Shown: in pieces, positions 1 to 7,366 of the stretch
Layout: each line of letters begins with the position of its first letter
Position numbering within the stretch: the stretch's first letter is position 1
Assembly (NCBI GenBank): GCA_024694055.1
Contig: JAILKC010000018.1
Span: 1 to 37,951, forward strand
Direction of reading: 5' to 3'
From: Lachnospiraceae bacterium
GTDB lineage: Bacteria > Bacillota > Clostridia > Lachnospirales > Lachnospiraceae
Length of the DNA stretch: 37,951 nucleotides
Program-made: the position numbers and the translations under genes
The notes under the pieces: generated by a model
What the model was told of the DNA's origin: nothing
Databases searched by the model: none
Seen by the model: the letters and a program-made list of their open reading frames with translations, nothing else

Positions 1-578
1 TTTCTAAGCGCCTGCATGAACTGCCTGTTGTCTATGATCCTGTCATCACGAAAGTCTCTGTATTTCTTCGCTCCGATCACGGCAAAGGCCGACTGATAAC
101 CTGTCTGACCGCCCACTCTCACACCGCCGATATTACCGCCGGTATTGCCGAAAGAGGTCTTACCCATGGTACCTATCCAATGAGAACCTCCGTTGTGTTC
201 GCTGTCCTGATCGCGTAGCCTGTCCTTGAACTTCTGCTCAACATCATCCTTGTCGACCTGTATCTCTTCAACACGATTAAGCCATTGCTTCTCTTCCATC
301 TGAAGCATCTCGTTCATCTCAGGCTTATCAAGCCATTTAAGCATATTGGCGCCGACTTCCGGATCCCAGGTCTTGCCTTTGAAGTTGCTCTCAAAGACCA
401 TATCGAACTTATCGTATTCAGTCTCGCTCTTAACCAAGATCATGCGCGCAAGATAATAAAAGTCAGTCATCTGGCTGTTATGAAGCCCCTTGTCCAGCGC
501 CTCCATAAGAGTCAGCCACTCACCCAGCGTCACATGCAATCCTGCTTCTCTTAAGTCATAAAAAAACTTGGTGAACAA
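1..578 (-). CDS. VWA/CoxE-like protein, N-terminal part (runs off the window)
   Basis: The reading frame is open from a TTG at 578 to the window edge, giving about 192 residues of an unfinished protein. The TTG is chosen because it follows AGGGG with 7 bases of spacing and lies 12 bases after the stop of the MoxR-type ATPase gene. The visible part is charged and ends in a glycine-rich stretch (FGNTGGNIGG) followed by a basic segment. The MIDAS motif that would prove a von Willebrand A domain would lie further downstream, outside the window. The assignment rests mainly on the pairing with a MoxR ATPase, whose usual neighbour is a VWA/CoxE-type protein thought to act with it in protein or cofactor maturation. 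It could be another MoxR-associated protein. Confidence 0.65.
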   Translation of the reverse strand, partial: MFTKFFYDLREAGLHVTLGEWLTLMEALDKGLHNSQMTDFYYLARMILVKSETEYDKFDMVFESNFKGKTWDPEVGANMLKWLDKPEMNEMLQMEEKQWLNRVEEIQVDKDDVEQKFKDRLRDQDSEHNGGSHWIGTMGKTSFGNTGGNIGGVRVGGQTGYQSAFAVIGAKKYRDFRDDRIIDNRQFMQALR

Positions 579-590
579 TGATCCGCCCCT

Positions 591-1421
591 TTACAGATTG
601 ATCTTGCTCTTTACGGTATCAAGATCCTCATCTTTTTTCACTATCACTCCAACAAAAGGAAGAGCTTTTCTGATCTCGTCAGCCGGAATACCCGCGATCT
701 GCAGCACGTTTATCCAGTCTATAAGTTCAGAAGTGGAAGGTTTCTTTCTGATATCTCTCATTGCGCGGATGTCATAGAATACATCAAATGCATTCTTAAG
801 CACATGTTCATCTACATCGGGAAGATGCACTCTTACTATCTCTTCCATAAGTTCGGCATCCGGGAAATCTATGTAATGGAATATACATCTTCTTAAGAAC
901 GCGTCCGGCAGTTCTTTCTCGGCATTGGACGTAATGATCACTATGGGTCTGTTCTTGGCCTTGACCGTTTTTTTGGTCTCGTGGATATAGAATTCCATCT
1001 GATCGAGTTCCCACAAAAGGTCGTTGGGGAACTCAAGATCTGCCTTATCTATCTCATCTATGAGCAGTACCACCTGCTCGTCAGCTTCAAAAGCCTCACC
1101 CAACTTGCCAAGTTTGATATATCTTGCTATATCATCCACTCCCTCTTCTCCGAACTGTCCGTCATACAGTCGCTGTATCGTATCATACATATACAGCCCG
1201 TCCTGAGCCTTGGTGGTAGATTTGATATTCCATATGATAAGCTGTTTATTAAGAGCACGAGCAACGGCTTCTGCCAACATGGTCTTACCGGTACCCGGTT
1301 CGCCCTTTATCAAAAGCGGCTTCTGTAATGTGATCGCCACATTGACCGCATTTAAGAGCTGCTCGCCCGCAACATATTCTCCTGTCCCTTTAAAGCCCTG
1401 ATCGATTCCCTGACCTGCCAT
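591..1421 (-). CDS. MoxR-family AAA+ ATPase
   Basis: A 276-residue AAA+ ATPase of the MoxR group, chaperone-like enzymes usually encoded beside a VWA protein and implicated in assembly or metal/cofactor insertion of partner complexes. Walker A is GEPGTGKT at residues 40-47, Walker B is VVLLIDEID at 117-125, and an ITSN sensor-1 region follows. A longer reading begins at 1457, but the ATG at 1421 is preceded by GGAGG with 5 bases of spacing, and the extra 12 residues are not family-like. It lies 37 bases after gpsA and 12 bases before the VWA-like gene, so it is probably the penultimate gene of the prs-der-plsY-gpsA run. The client of this particular pair cannot be told from the sequence. Confidence 0.88.
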   Translation of the reverse strand: MAGQGIDQGFKGTGEYVAGEQLLNAVNVAITLQKPLLIKGEPGTGKTMLAEAVARALNKQLIIWNIKSTTKAQDGLYMYDTIQRLYDGQFGEEGVDDIARYIKLGKLGEAFEADEQVVLLIDEIDKADLEFPNDLLWELDQMEFYIHETKKTVKAKNRPIVIITSNAEKELPDAFLRRCIFHYIDFPDAELMEEIVRVHLPDVDEHVLKNAFDVFYDIRAMRDIRKKPSTSELIDWINVLQIAGIPADEIRKALPFVGVIVKKDEDLDTVKSKINL

Positions 1422-1458
1422 ATATTCCTCCGTCCATCCGCCTGTGCGAATAATCAAT

Positions 1459-2472
1459 CTATTTATCCCACTCGATATTTAAGTGTTCATCCTTCTTATC
1501 TCTTCCCATTAGTGCAACCAGTGCATCCTTGGCCGGCTTTCCCTCAAAGAGCACCTGATTGACCTGTTCGATTATGGGGAGATCAACTCCGTATTTCTTT
1601 GATAATCCCATGGCAGCCTTGGCACTGTATACGCCTTCTACCACCATCTTGACCTCACTCATTGCTTCATCATATGTCTTGCCCTGTCCGATAAGAATAC
1701 CCGCTCTCCTGTTACGGCTGTGCATACTGGCGCAGGTCACGATAAGATCACCAATTCCGGTAAGGCCGCAGAATGTCTCAATCTGACCACCCATAGCCAT
1801 ACCAAGTCGTCCTATCTCAGCAATGCCTCTGGTGATAAGAGCCGCCTTGGCATTGTCGCCGAATCCGAGTCCGTCCGCTATACCGGCAGCAAGCGCAACC
1901 ACATTCTTAAGCGAACCGCCAAGTTCCATCCCCAATATGTCAGAGCTTGTATATACTCTGAACACATCATTCATAAATACATTCTGAAGATACTCGGCAA
2001 CACTCTGCTCCTTGGCTCCCACGACTACGGTTGTCGGAAGCCCCCTTCCGACTTCTTCAGCATGTGAGGGGCCTGACAATACGGTCACCTTTGCCTGCGG
2101 TATCTCCTCTTCTATCACTTCAGAAAGTGTATATAGAGTATTCTCTTCTATACCTTTGGCTACATTGACTATTATCTGTCCGTCAGCCACATATTCCTTC
2201 ATGGAATGTGATGTGGATCTGGTATACGGCGAAGGTACAGCAAGTACCAGAATATCCTTATCAGTACACGTAAGTTTAAGATCAGTCGTGAATTCCATGT
2301 CATCCGGCAATCTTACTCCGGGCAGTTTATCCACATGCTCATGTTTGTTACTAAGCATTTCTATCTCTTCGGGTATGATTGACCAGACCGTAACCTTATG
2401 TCCGTTCTCCGATAAGAGCTTGCCAAGAGCTATTCCCCAGCTTCCCGCTCCGATTATTCCTATTCTTTCCAT
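1459..2472 (-). CDS. gpsA: glycerol-3-phosphate dehydrogenase [NAD(P)+]
   Basis: Cytosolic enzyme that reduces dihydroxyacetone phosphate to sn-glycerol-3-phosphate, the acceptor for phospholipid synthesis. The N-terminal Rossmann motif is GAGSWG at residues 8-13. The conserved GSLKNVVALAAGI segment in the C-terminal half carries the catalytic lysine. At 337 residues it has the normal family length. The ATG at 2472 is preferred over the in-frame GTG at 2481 because AGGGAG is 8 bases upstream of the ATG and nearly abuts the GTG. It follows plsY by 14 bases, so the enzyme making the acceptor is co-transcribed with the acyltransferase that uses it. Confidence 0.96.
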   Translation of the reverse strand: MERIGIIGAGSWGIALGKLLSENGHKVTVWSIIPEEIEMLSNKHEHVDKLPGVRLPDDMEFTTDLKLTCTDKDILVLAVPSPYTRSTSHSMKEYVADGQIIVNVAKGIEENTLYTLSEVIEEEIPQAKVTVLSGPSHAEEVGRGLPTTVVVGAKEQSVAEYLQNVFMNDVFRVYTSSDILGMELGGSLKNVVALAAGIADGLGFGDNAKAALITRGIAEIGRLGMAMGGQIETFCGLTGIGDLIVTCASMHSRNRRAGILIGQGKTYDEAMSEVKMVVEGVYSAKAAMGLSKKYGVDLPIIEQVNQVLFEGKPAKDALVALMGRDKKDEHLNIEWDK

Positions 2473-2486
2473 GAATGTCACTCCCT

Positions 2487-3179
2487 CTACTTGCCTGAAT
2501 GATCCGGATTCTGGTGTCCTTCCGGCTTTTTGAAAAGATATGTCTTTCTCTCTGTTCCGTTTATCAGATTAACTATATTGGTACGATGTCTCCAATATGC
2601 CATTGCCATAAGGAAAAAGGCCAAAATATACATCTCTGTGAGATTGGCTTGGGCCATGGGCGCAAAAAAACCTGTCTGCCCCAGGAAAATAAGCATAACC
2701 ACATAAATGAAATATACAAGTAATGAACCCACGGACACCATATGCACCGTAAAAAACGGTATGAAGAAAGCCGCAAGTCCCATAACGATAAATCTCCAGT
2801 CGGAAGAAAATACCAATCCACCGGTGCATGCTATTCCTTTTCCGCCTTTAAATCTCATATAAAAAGGATAGTTATGACCAAGTATCGCCCCGAGCGCGGT
2901 ATATAATACCAACAGATAATCAAGTTCGGGATACGAAGGCACAAAGATATGCCTGACTATGGCTATGGCTATCATAGTTTTTGCTATATCGCCTATCATC
3001 ACTATAAGCCCCGCCTTGGTACCCAGTACTCTTAGTGCATTGGTCGTGCCCGCATTACCGCTGCCGGCAGTTCTTATATCTATTCCGTGCATTTTTCCAT
3101 AGAAAAAAGCAGTCTGAAACAGGCCAAACAGATAGCCAATCAGTACGCAGAACACTCTTACCATTAAAAGTCTTTCCAT
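2487..3179 (-). CDS. plsY: glycerol-3-phosphate acyltransferase PlsY
   Basis: Integral membrane enzyme transferring the acyl group of acyl-phosphate (made by PlsX, also in this window at 33633-34652) to glycerol-3-phosphate, forming lysophosphatidic acid. It is 230 residues with several hydrophobic spans; the conserved SGNAGTTN is at residues 40-47 and a second loop carries FKGGKGIACTGG. The open frame extends upstream to 3269, but the ATG at 3179 is preceded by GGAGAGAAG and starts directly with the first membrane helix, so the extra 30 residues are rejected. It lies between der and gpsA, 31 bases after the der stop. The plsX/plsY pair is thus split between two operons. Confidence 0.95.
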   Translation of the reverse strand: MERLLMVRVFCVLIGYLFGLFQTAFFYGKMHGIDIRTAGSGNAGTTNALRVLGTKAGLIVMIGDIAKTMIAIAIVRHIFVPSYPELDYLLVLYTALGAILGHNYPFYMRFKGGKGIACTGGLVFSSDWRFIVMGLAAFFIPFFTVHMVSVGSLLVYFIYVVMLIFLGQTGFFAPMAQANLTEMYILAFFLMAMAYWRHRTNIVNLINGTERKTYLFKKPEGHQNPDHSGK

Positions 3180-3210
3180 CTTCTCTCCATTCCGATATTG
3201 TATGTAACAC

Positions 3211-4548
3211 CTATTTATCCTCAGATCTTTCTCTGATAATGAAACGTAACGGTGTGCCTTTGAATCCAAAAGTCTCTCTTATCTGATTCTCAATATATCT
3301 GGTATATGAAAAATGCATGAGTTCTTTGTCATTGACAAATATCACAAATGTAGGCGGTTTCACGGATACCTGCGTGATATAGTACAGCTTAAGCCTCTTA
3401 CCTTTATCTGAAGGCGGCTGTTGCATGGCGGTAGCCTCAGCCATGATCTCATTTAACACTCCGGTCTGCACACGAAGCGCATGATTCTCTCTTACCGCAT
3501 CTATGGTCTCATATAACTTCACAACTCTCTGCCCTGTCTCTGCGGATATGAACATGATCTCCGCATAAGGCATAAATGAAAGCGTGGATCTGATATCTTT
3601 GGTAAACTCATTAACGGTCTTATTGTCTTTTTCTATGAGATCCCATTTATTGACGGCTATGATAAAGCCCTTGCCTCTCTCATGAGCAATGCCTGCTATC
3701 TTGGCATCCTGTTCTGTCACGCCTTCCGCCGCATCTATTAAAAGCACAACCACATCAGCTCTCTCTACTGCCGCTACGGTTCTGACTATCATATAATGCT
3801 CAAGTTCTTCTTTTATCTTATTCTTACGCCTTAAGCCTGCAGTATCGATAAAAATATACTCTTTGCCGTTATACTTAACAACGGTATCAACAGCATCTCT
3901 GGTAGTTCCAGCTATATCGGATACGATAAGCCTGTTCTCTCCCAAGAGCCTATTGATCAGGGAAGACTTACCTACATTGGGTTTGCCGACTATTGCTACG
4001 CGAGGTATATCATCCTCTTCCTCTTCACCGTCAGGCTCAGGGAAATGCTCTACAACCTTTTCAAGCATATCTCCGATCCCAAGCCTGTTGGCCGAAGATA
4101 TGGGTATGGGATCACCGATACCGAGATTGTAAAACTCATACGTATCGGCCATAAACTTATTAAAGTCGTCTACTTTATTGACTATCAAAAGCACAGGTTT
4201 GTGCGCACGCCTAAGCATGTCAGCGACCTTCATATCAGCATCGGTAAGTCCCTGTCTGACATCGGTCATAAAAAGGATCACATCTGCAGTATCTATGGCG
4301 ATCTGCGCCTGTTCCCTCATCTGACTTAGGATCACGTCTTTGCTGTCAGGTTCGATTCCCCCCGTATCGATCAGGGTAAACTTATGATCCAGCCATGTAA
4401 CATCCGCATATATCCTGTCTCTGGTAATACCCGGAGTATCTTTTACTATTGATATCATCTCTCCCGCAAGGGCGTTGAAAAGGGTGCTCTTACCGACATT
4501 GGGTCTGCCCACCACCGCCACTATGGGTTTATTCTTTCTCTTACTCAT
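3211..4548 (-). CDS. der: ribosome biogenesis GTPase Der (EngA), tandem GTPase
   Basis: Essential 50S-subunit assembly factor with two GTPase domains and a C-terminal KH-like domain. In this 445-residue protein the first P-loop is GRPNVGKST (residues 14-22) with DTGG and NKVD. The second is GKPNVGKSS with DTAG and NKWD, and a basic KH-like tail begins near residue 350. The start at 4548 gives the canonical N-terminus; the frame is open upstream to 4608 but those residues overlap the preceding gene. The ATG comes 8 bases after the stop of the radical SAM gene. The preceding ribosome site is weak (GAAG), so translational coupling is plausible. Confidence 0.97.
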   Translation of the reverse strand: MSKRKNKPIVAVVGRPNVGKSTLFNALAGEMISIVKDTPGITRDRIYADVTWLDHKFTLIDTGGIEPDSKDVILSQMREQAQIAIDTADVILFMTDVRQGLTDADMKVADMLRRAHKPVLLIVNKVDDFNKFMADTYEFYNLGIGDPIPISSANRLGIGDMLEKVVEHFPEPDGEEEEDDIPRVAIVGKPNVGKSSLINRLLGENRLIVSDIAGTTRDAVDTVVKYNGKEYIFIDTAGLRRKNKIKEELEHYMIVRTVAAVERADVVVLLIDAAEGVTEQDAKIAGIAHERGKGFIIAVNKWDLIEKDNKTVNEFTKDIRSTLSFMPYAEIMFISAETGQRVVKLYETIDAVRENHALRVQTGVLNEIMAEATAMQQPPSDKGKRLKLYYITQVSVKPPTFVIFVNDKELMHFSYTRYIENQIRETFGFKGTPLRFIIRERSEDK

Positions 4549-4556
4549 ATTATTCT

Positions 4557-6026
4557 TCACTTGGAATCGATCAAACGACCGCCTTGGTTCCTTGGATACA
4601 TAAAACAATCCAGCATATCATATCCGCTTGATTTTACAATATCGACACGTACTTGTAAAGCATCCGAGATCTCAGCGACTGTCACATCATCAAGCAATAC
4701 ATCGGTACCGCTTCTTAGGATATTCTCCGGAAGGATGATCCGATCTCCAAGCCCTCCGTTATCTGCTGCATACTCTTTACAGGCTGCTATTATATCCTGT
4801 CCCGTAAGAAGGCCGGTGACAGTGATCTTTTCACCAAAGAAATGATTGGTCACAGGCAATACTATTATCTCTTTACATCCAAGCACTTCCTGTGCCTGCT
4901 CTGCAAGATCCTCTATTATGGTATGTGCAAGCATACCGGTAACGACTACAATCTTCTCAGGTCTTAGTCGTTCGGCTCTTTTTCCCGCCAAGAAAGGCAG
5001 CAATCTCTTTAGTGTTTGGGCAATTTGGGATGATCCGTCCTCGAATGTCCGGTCGCTGACACACATGTCATGTATATCAATTCCGTTTTTCACATCATCA
5101 AGAGCGGCCTTGAATTCCTCTATCAGTGAGCGCATCATACCCACACCGTTTTCTATCTGCAAATAGCCGTCATAGCTTTCCTCATCCGGAAGATCCATGC
5201 CAGCGCTTATGTACCATTCATCGGACGCATGCACAAAATGTGTCCCGTATTCCGCATATGCCCTCTGTTGCCATCTCTCTATAATAGAGATCACTTCGAT
5301 CGCATCATCCGCATCAAACGGTTCCAAGGGATACAGTCCTTCCCTGTATTTTGAGAGGCCGACCGGAACCACCGAGAGTGATTCAAGCTGAGGCACGTAT
5401 TTATACAGTTCGCTTAATGAATATTCAAGTTCATCACCGTCATTGACACCCTTGCACAGTACGATCTGCCCGTTAAGTTTAAGACCCGCTTCAAAGAGTC
5501 TGTCCACTTTTTTAAGCGCGTCTCCTGCAAAACGGTTGTTCAACATCTTACATCTCAATTGGGGATTCATCGTCTGAAAAGATATGTTGATAGGCTGCAG
5601 ACGATATTTGATGATCCTGTCAATATCATGATCCGACATATTGGTCAGAGTGATATAATTGCCCTGCAAAAACGAGAGTCTTGCATCATCATCTTTAAAA
5701 TACAGTGTATCTCTCATTCCGGGCGGCAACTGATCAATAAAGCAGAATATACACTTATTGGAGCAGTGCCTGTAATTATCCATAAGGCCTTCATCAAAAG
5801 TAAGGCCTATATCTTCATCTTCATCCTTCTCAACATGATAATCCTGAAACGAATCATCACTGTGCCTGACCCGAATATCAACAGACATATTCTCACAGTG
5901 ATACTGATAGTCAAAAATGTCTTCGATCTCTTCCCCGTTGAGTGCGACAAGCGTATCTCCCGGGACTATCCCAAGCCTCTTTGCTATCGAATTGTCACTT
6001 ACACCATTAATAATATGCTCTGCCAT
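4557..6026 (-). CDS. PDZ-radical SAM protein with DUF512-type C-terminus
   Basis: A 489-residue protein of the conserved but functionally unassigned DUF512/radical SAM family of Clostridia and Cyanobacteria. Residues 1-70 look like a PDZ-type domain ([15 protein letters not shown]). A CX3CX2C cluster motif follows, with C88, C92 and C95 (CSNKCIFC), as expected for a [4Fe-4S] radical SAM enzyme. The C-terminal third contains the metal-site-like [20 protein letters not shown] segment typical of DUF512. The start ATG overlaps the prs stop by one base (TAATG), so the two are translationally coupled, and der follows after 8 bases. The family's reaction is unknown to me; proximity to der is common but does not prove a ribosome role. 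Confidence 0.9.
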   Translation of the reverse strand: MAEHIINGVSDNSIAKRLGIVPGDTLVALNGEEIEDIFDYQYHCENMSVDIRVRHSDDSFQDYHVEKDEDEDIGLTFDEGLMDNYRHCSNKCIFCFIDQLPPGMRDTLYFKDDDARLSFLQGNYITLTNMSDHDIDRIIKYRLQPINISFQTMNPQLRCKMLNNRFAGDALKKVDRLFEAGLKLNGQIVLCKGVNDGDELEYSLSELYKYVPQLESLSVVPVGLSKYREGLYPLEPFDADDAIEVISIIERWQQRAYAEYGTHFVHASDEWYISAGMDLPDEESYDGYLQIENGVGMMRSLIEEFKAALDDVKNGIDIHDMCVSDRTFEDGSSQIAQTLKRLLPFLAGKRAERLRPEKIVVVTGMLAHTIIEDLAEQAQEVLGCKEIIVLPVTNHFFGEKITVTGLLTGQDIIAACKEYAADNGGLGDRIILPENILRSGTDVLLDDVTVAEISDALQVRVDIVKSSGYDMLDCFMYPRNQGGRLIDSK

Positions 6027-7225
6027 TATGCATGCTCATCTAATTCCAGGAAGGTTCTGTTGTTGTAGTCTTCTATGGCTCTGTGTAACTGGTCTGCCGT
6101 ATCCATTATATTGGACATCGAGGCATCATGATTCATCATATGTATGATATTGGCCACAAAACCACTCATATCAGCCTCCGCAAAATACGGACGTTCCTTA
6201 AGTTCAGGTGGAAGATACGTAAGATTGGTGGTAACCACTTTCTCAAACAGGCATCTCTCATATGCATTGTCAAATGACTTAAGTCCGTTGGTGAAAAGCC
6301 CAAACGTACAGCACAGATATACTCTCTTGGCGTTCATGTCCTTAAGCTGTCTGGCGGTATCAATGATGGATTCACCCGAAGATATCATGTCATCCATGAT
6401 CACCACATCTTTGCCATCTATATTGTCACCCAAAAACTCATGTGCGACTATGGGATTCTTGCCTCCGACTACACGGGTATAATCTCTTCTCTTATAGAAC
6501 ATACCCACATTCACTCCAAGCACATTGGCAAAATAGATGGATCTGTCAAGTGCGCCCTCATCCGGAGATATAACCACCAGATGATCCTTGTCTATCATCA
6601 GGTCTCTCTCTGTGTGAAGCAAAGCCTTAATAAACGGAGAAGGCGGAGTATAGTTATCAAAATCACTGAGCGGAATGGCATTGGCCACTCTGGGATCATG
6701 CGCGTCAAACGTGATAAAGTTGTCAACACCCATACTGATCAATTCTTCCAGCATATAGGCACAATCAAGTGATTCTCTCGATGATCTCTTATGCTGTCTT
6801 CCTTCATACAAAAAAGGCATGATCACATTGACTCTCTTTGCTCTTCCGGCAGCCGCAGCGATCACTCTCTTTAAGTCCTGATAATGATCATCCGGACTCA
6901 TGTGATTGACAAAATTATTCATTCTGTATGTAATACTGTGATTGGTAACATCAGTAATGATGAACAGATCCTTACCTCTTACCGTCTCGTCGAATATGCC
7001 TTTGGATTCTCCTGTACCGAATCTGGGGCATCTGACTTTACCAAGATATGAATCCCTGACATAACCATGCATGGCAGGCTCTGCGCCGAATTTGCCGCCG
7101 TCTTTTTTTCTCATCTCGGCAACTCTCTTATCTATATCGGCTGCGAGCGCTTTGGCACAGTCCAAAGCAACTATCTCCAATGGCGCAACCGGTAATTTGT
7201 ACTTTAATTCTTCAAGATTCGGCAT
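6026..7225 (-). CDS. prs: divergent ribose-phosphate pyrophosphokinase (PRPP synthetase), long form
   Basis: Predicted to make PRPP from ribose-5-phosphate and ATP for nucleotide, histidine and tryptophan synthesis. At 399 residues it is well above the usual ~315. The core is recognisable: GRQHKRSSRES at 142-152 in place of the RQDRK region, FDAHDP at 173-178, a flexible-loop-like KRRDYTR at 245-251, and a PRPP-loop candidate VVIMDDMISSGES at 274-286. In ordinary Prs the last reads DDMIDTAGT, so this belongs to a divergent subgroup. The ATG at 7225 has GGAG 6 bases upstream; the frame stays open to 7348 but the promoter and hairpin lie within that extension. It heads the prs-radical SAM-der-plsY-gpsA run. 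A phosphoribosyltransferase-related paralogue is the alternative. Confidence 0.85.
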   Translation of the reverse strand: MPNLEELKYKLPVAPLEIVALDCAKALAADIDKRVAEMRKKDGGKFGAEPAMHGYVRDSYLGKVRCPRFGTGESKGIFDETVRGKDLFIITDVTNHSITYRMNNFVNHMSPDDHYQDLKRVIAAAAGRAKRVNVIMPFLYEGRQHKRSSRESLDCAYMLEELISMGVDNFITFDAHDPRVANAIPLSDFDNYTPPSPFIKALLHTERDLMIDKDHLVVISPDEGALDRSIYFANVLGVNVGMFYKRRDYTRVVGGKNPIVAHEFLGDNIDGKDVVIMDDMISSGESIIDTARQLKDMNAKRVYLCCTFGLFTNGLKSFDNAYERCLFEKVVTTNLTYLPPELKERPYFAEADMSGFVANIIHMMNHDASMSNIMDTADQLHRAIEDYNNRTFLELDEHA

Positions 7226-7260
7226 GATATTCTCCAATACAAAAATGATCCGTAGATTTA

Positions 7261-7287
7261 TCTCAGCGGGGATACTCCCCACTGAGA
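7261..7287 (-). promoter_or_regulatory. inverted repeat at the prs transcription start
   Basis: A 27-base dyad: TCTCAG-N-GGGG, a 5-base loop, then CCCC-N-CTGAGA, with one internal mismatch. It begins 1 base downstream of the predicted prs -10 and covers the expected transcription start. No T-run follows on either strand, so it is a poor intrinsic terminator. It could be a repressor operator, a 5' stabilising hairpin, or a weak processing/termination structure for the sensor kinase gene ending at 7367. Confidence 0.55.
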
Positions 7288-7288
7288 T

Positions 7289-7317
7289 AAAATACCACAG
7301 ATCACAATTTTTATCAA
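7289..7317 (-). promoter_or_regulatory. predicted sigma-A promoter of prs
   Basis: On the minus strand TTGATA (7317-7312), a 17-base spacer, then TATTTT (7294-7289). It lies in the 141-base gap between the sensor kinase stop and prs and is the only good promoter match seen there. Predicted start is about 7282, leaving a leader of roughly 57 bases. Confidence 0.6.
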
Positions 7318-7366
7318 TTACCGCCTTGGTCTGATACATTGGTACCATACAGGCATATAACCGTCC

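Noticed and set aside
7226-7348. Longer prs start at 7348
   Set aside because: The region contains the promoter and dyad, and the ATG at 7225 has a good ribosome site and a family-like start.
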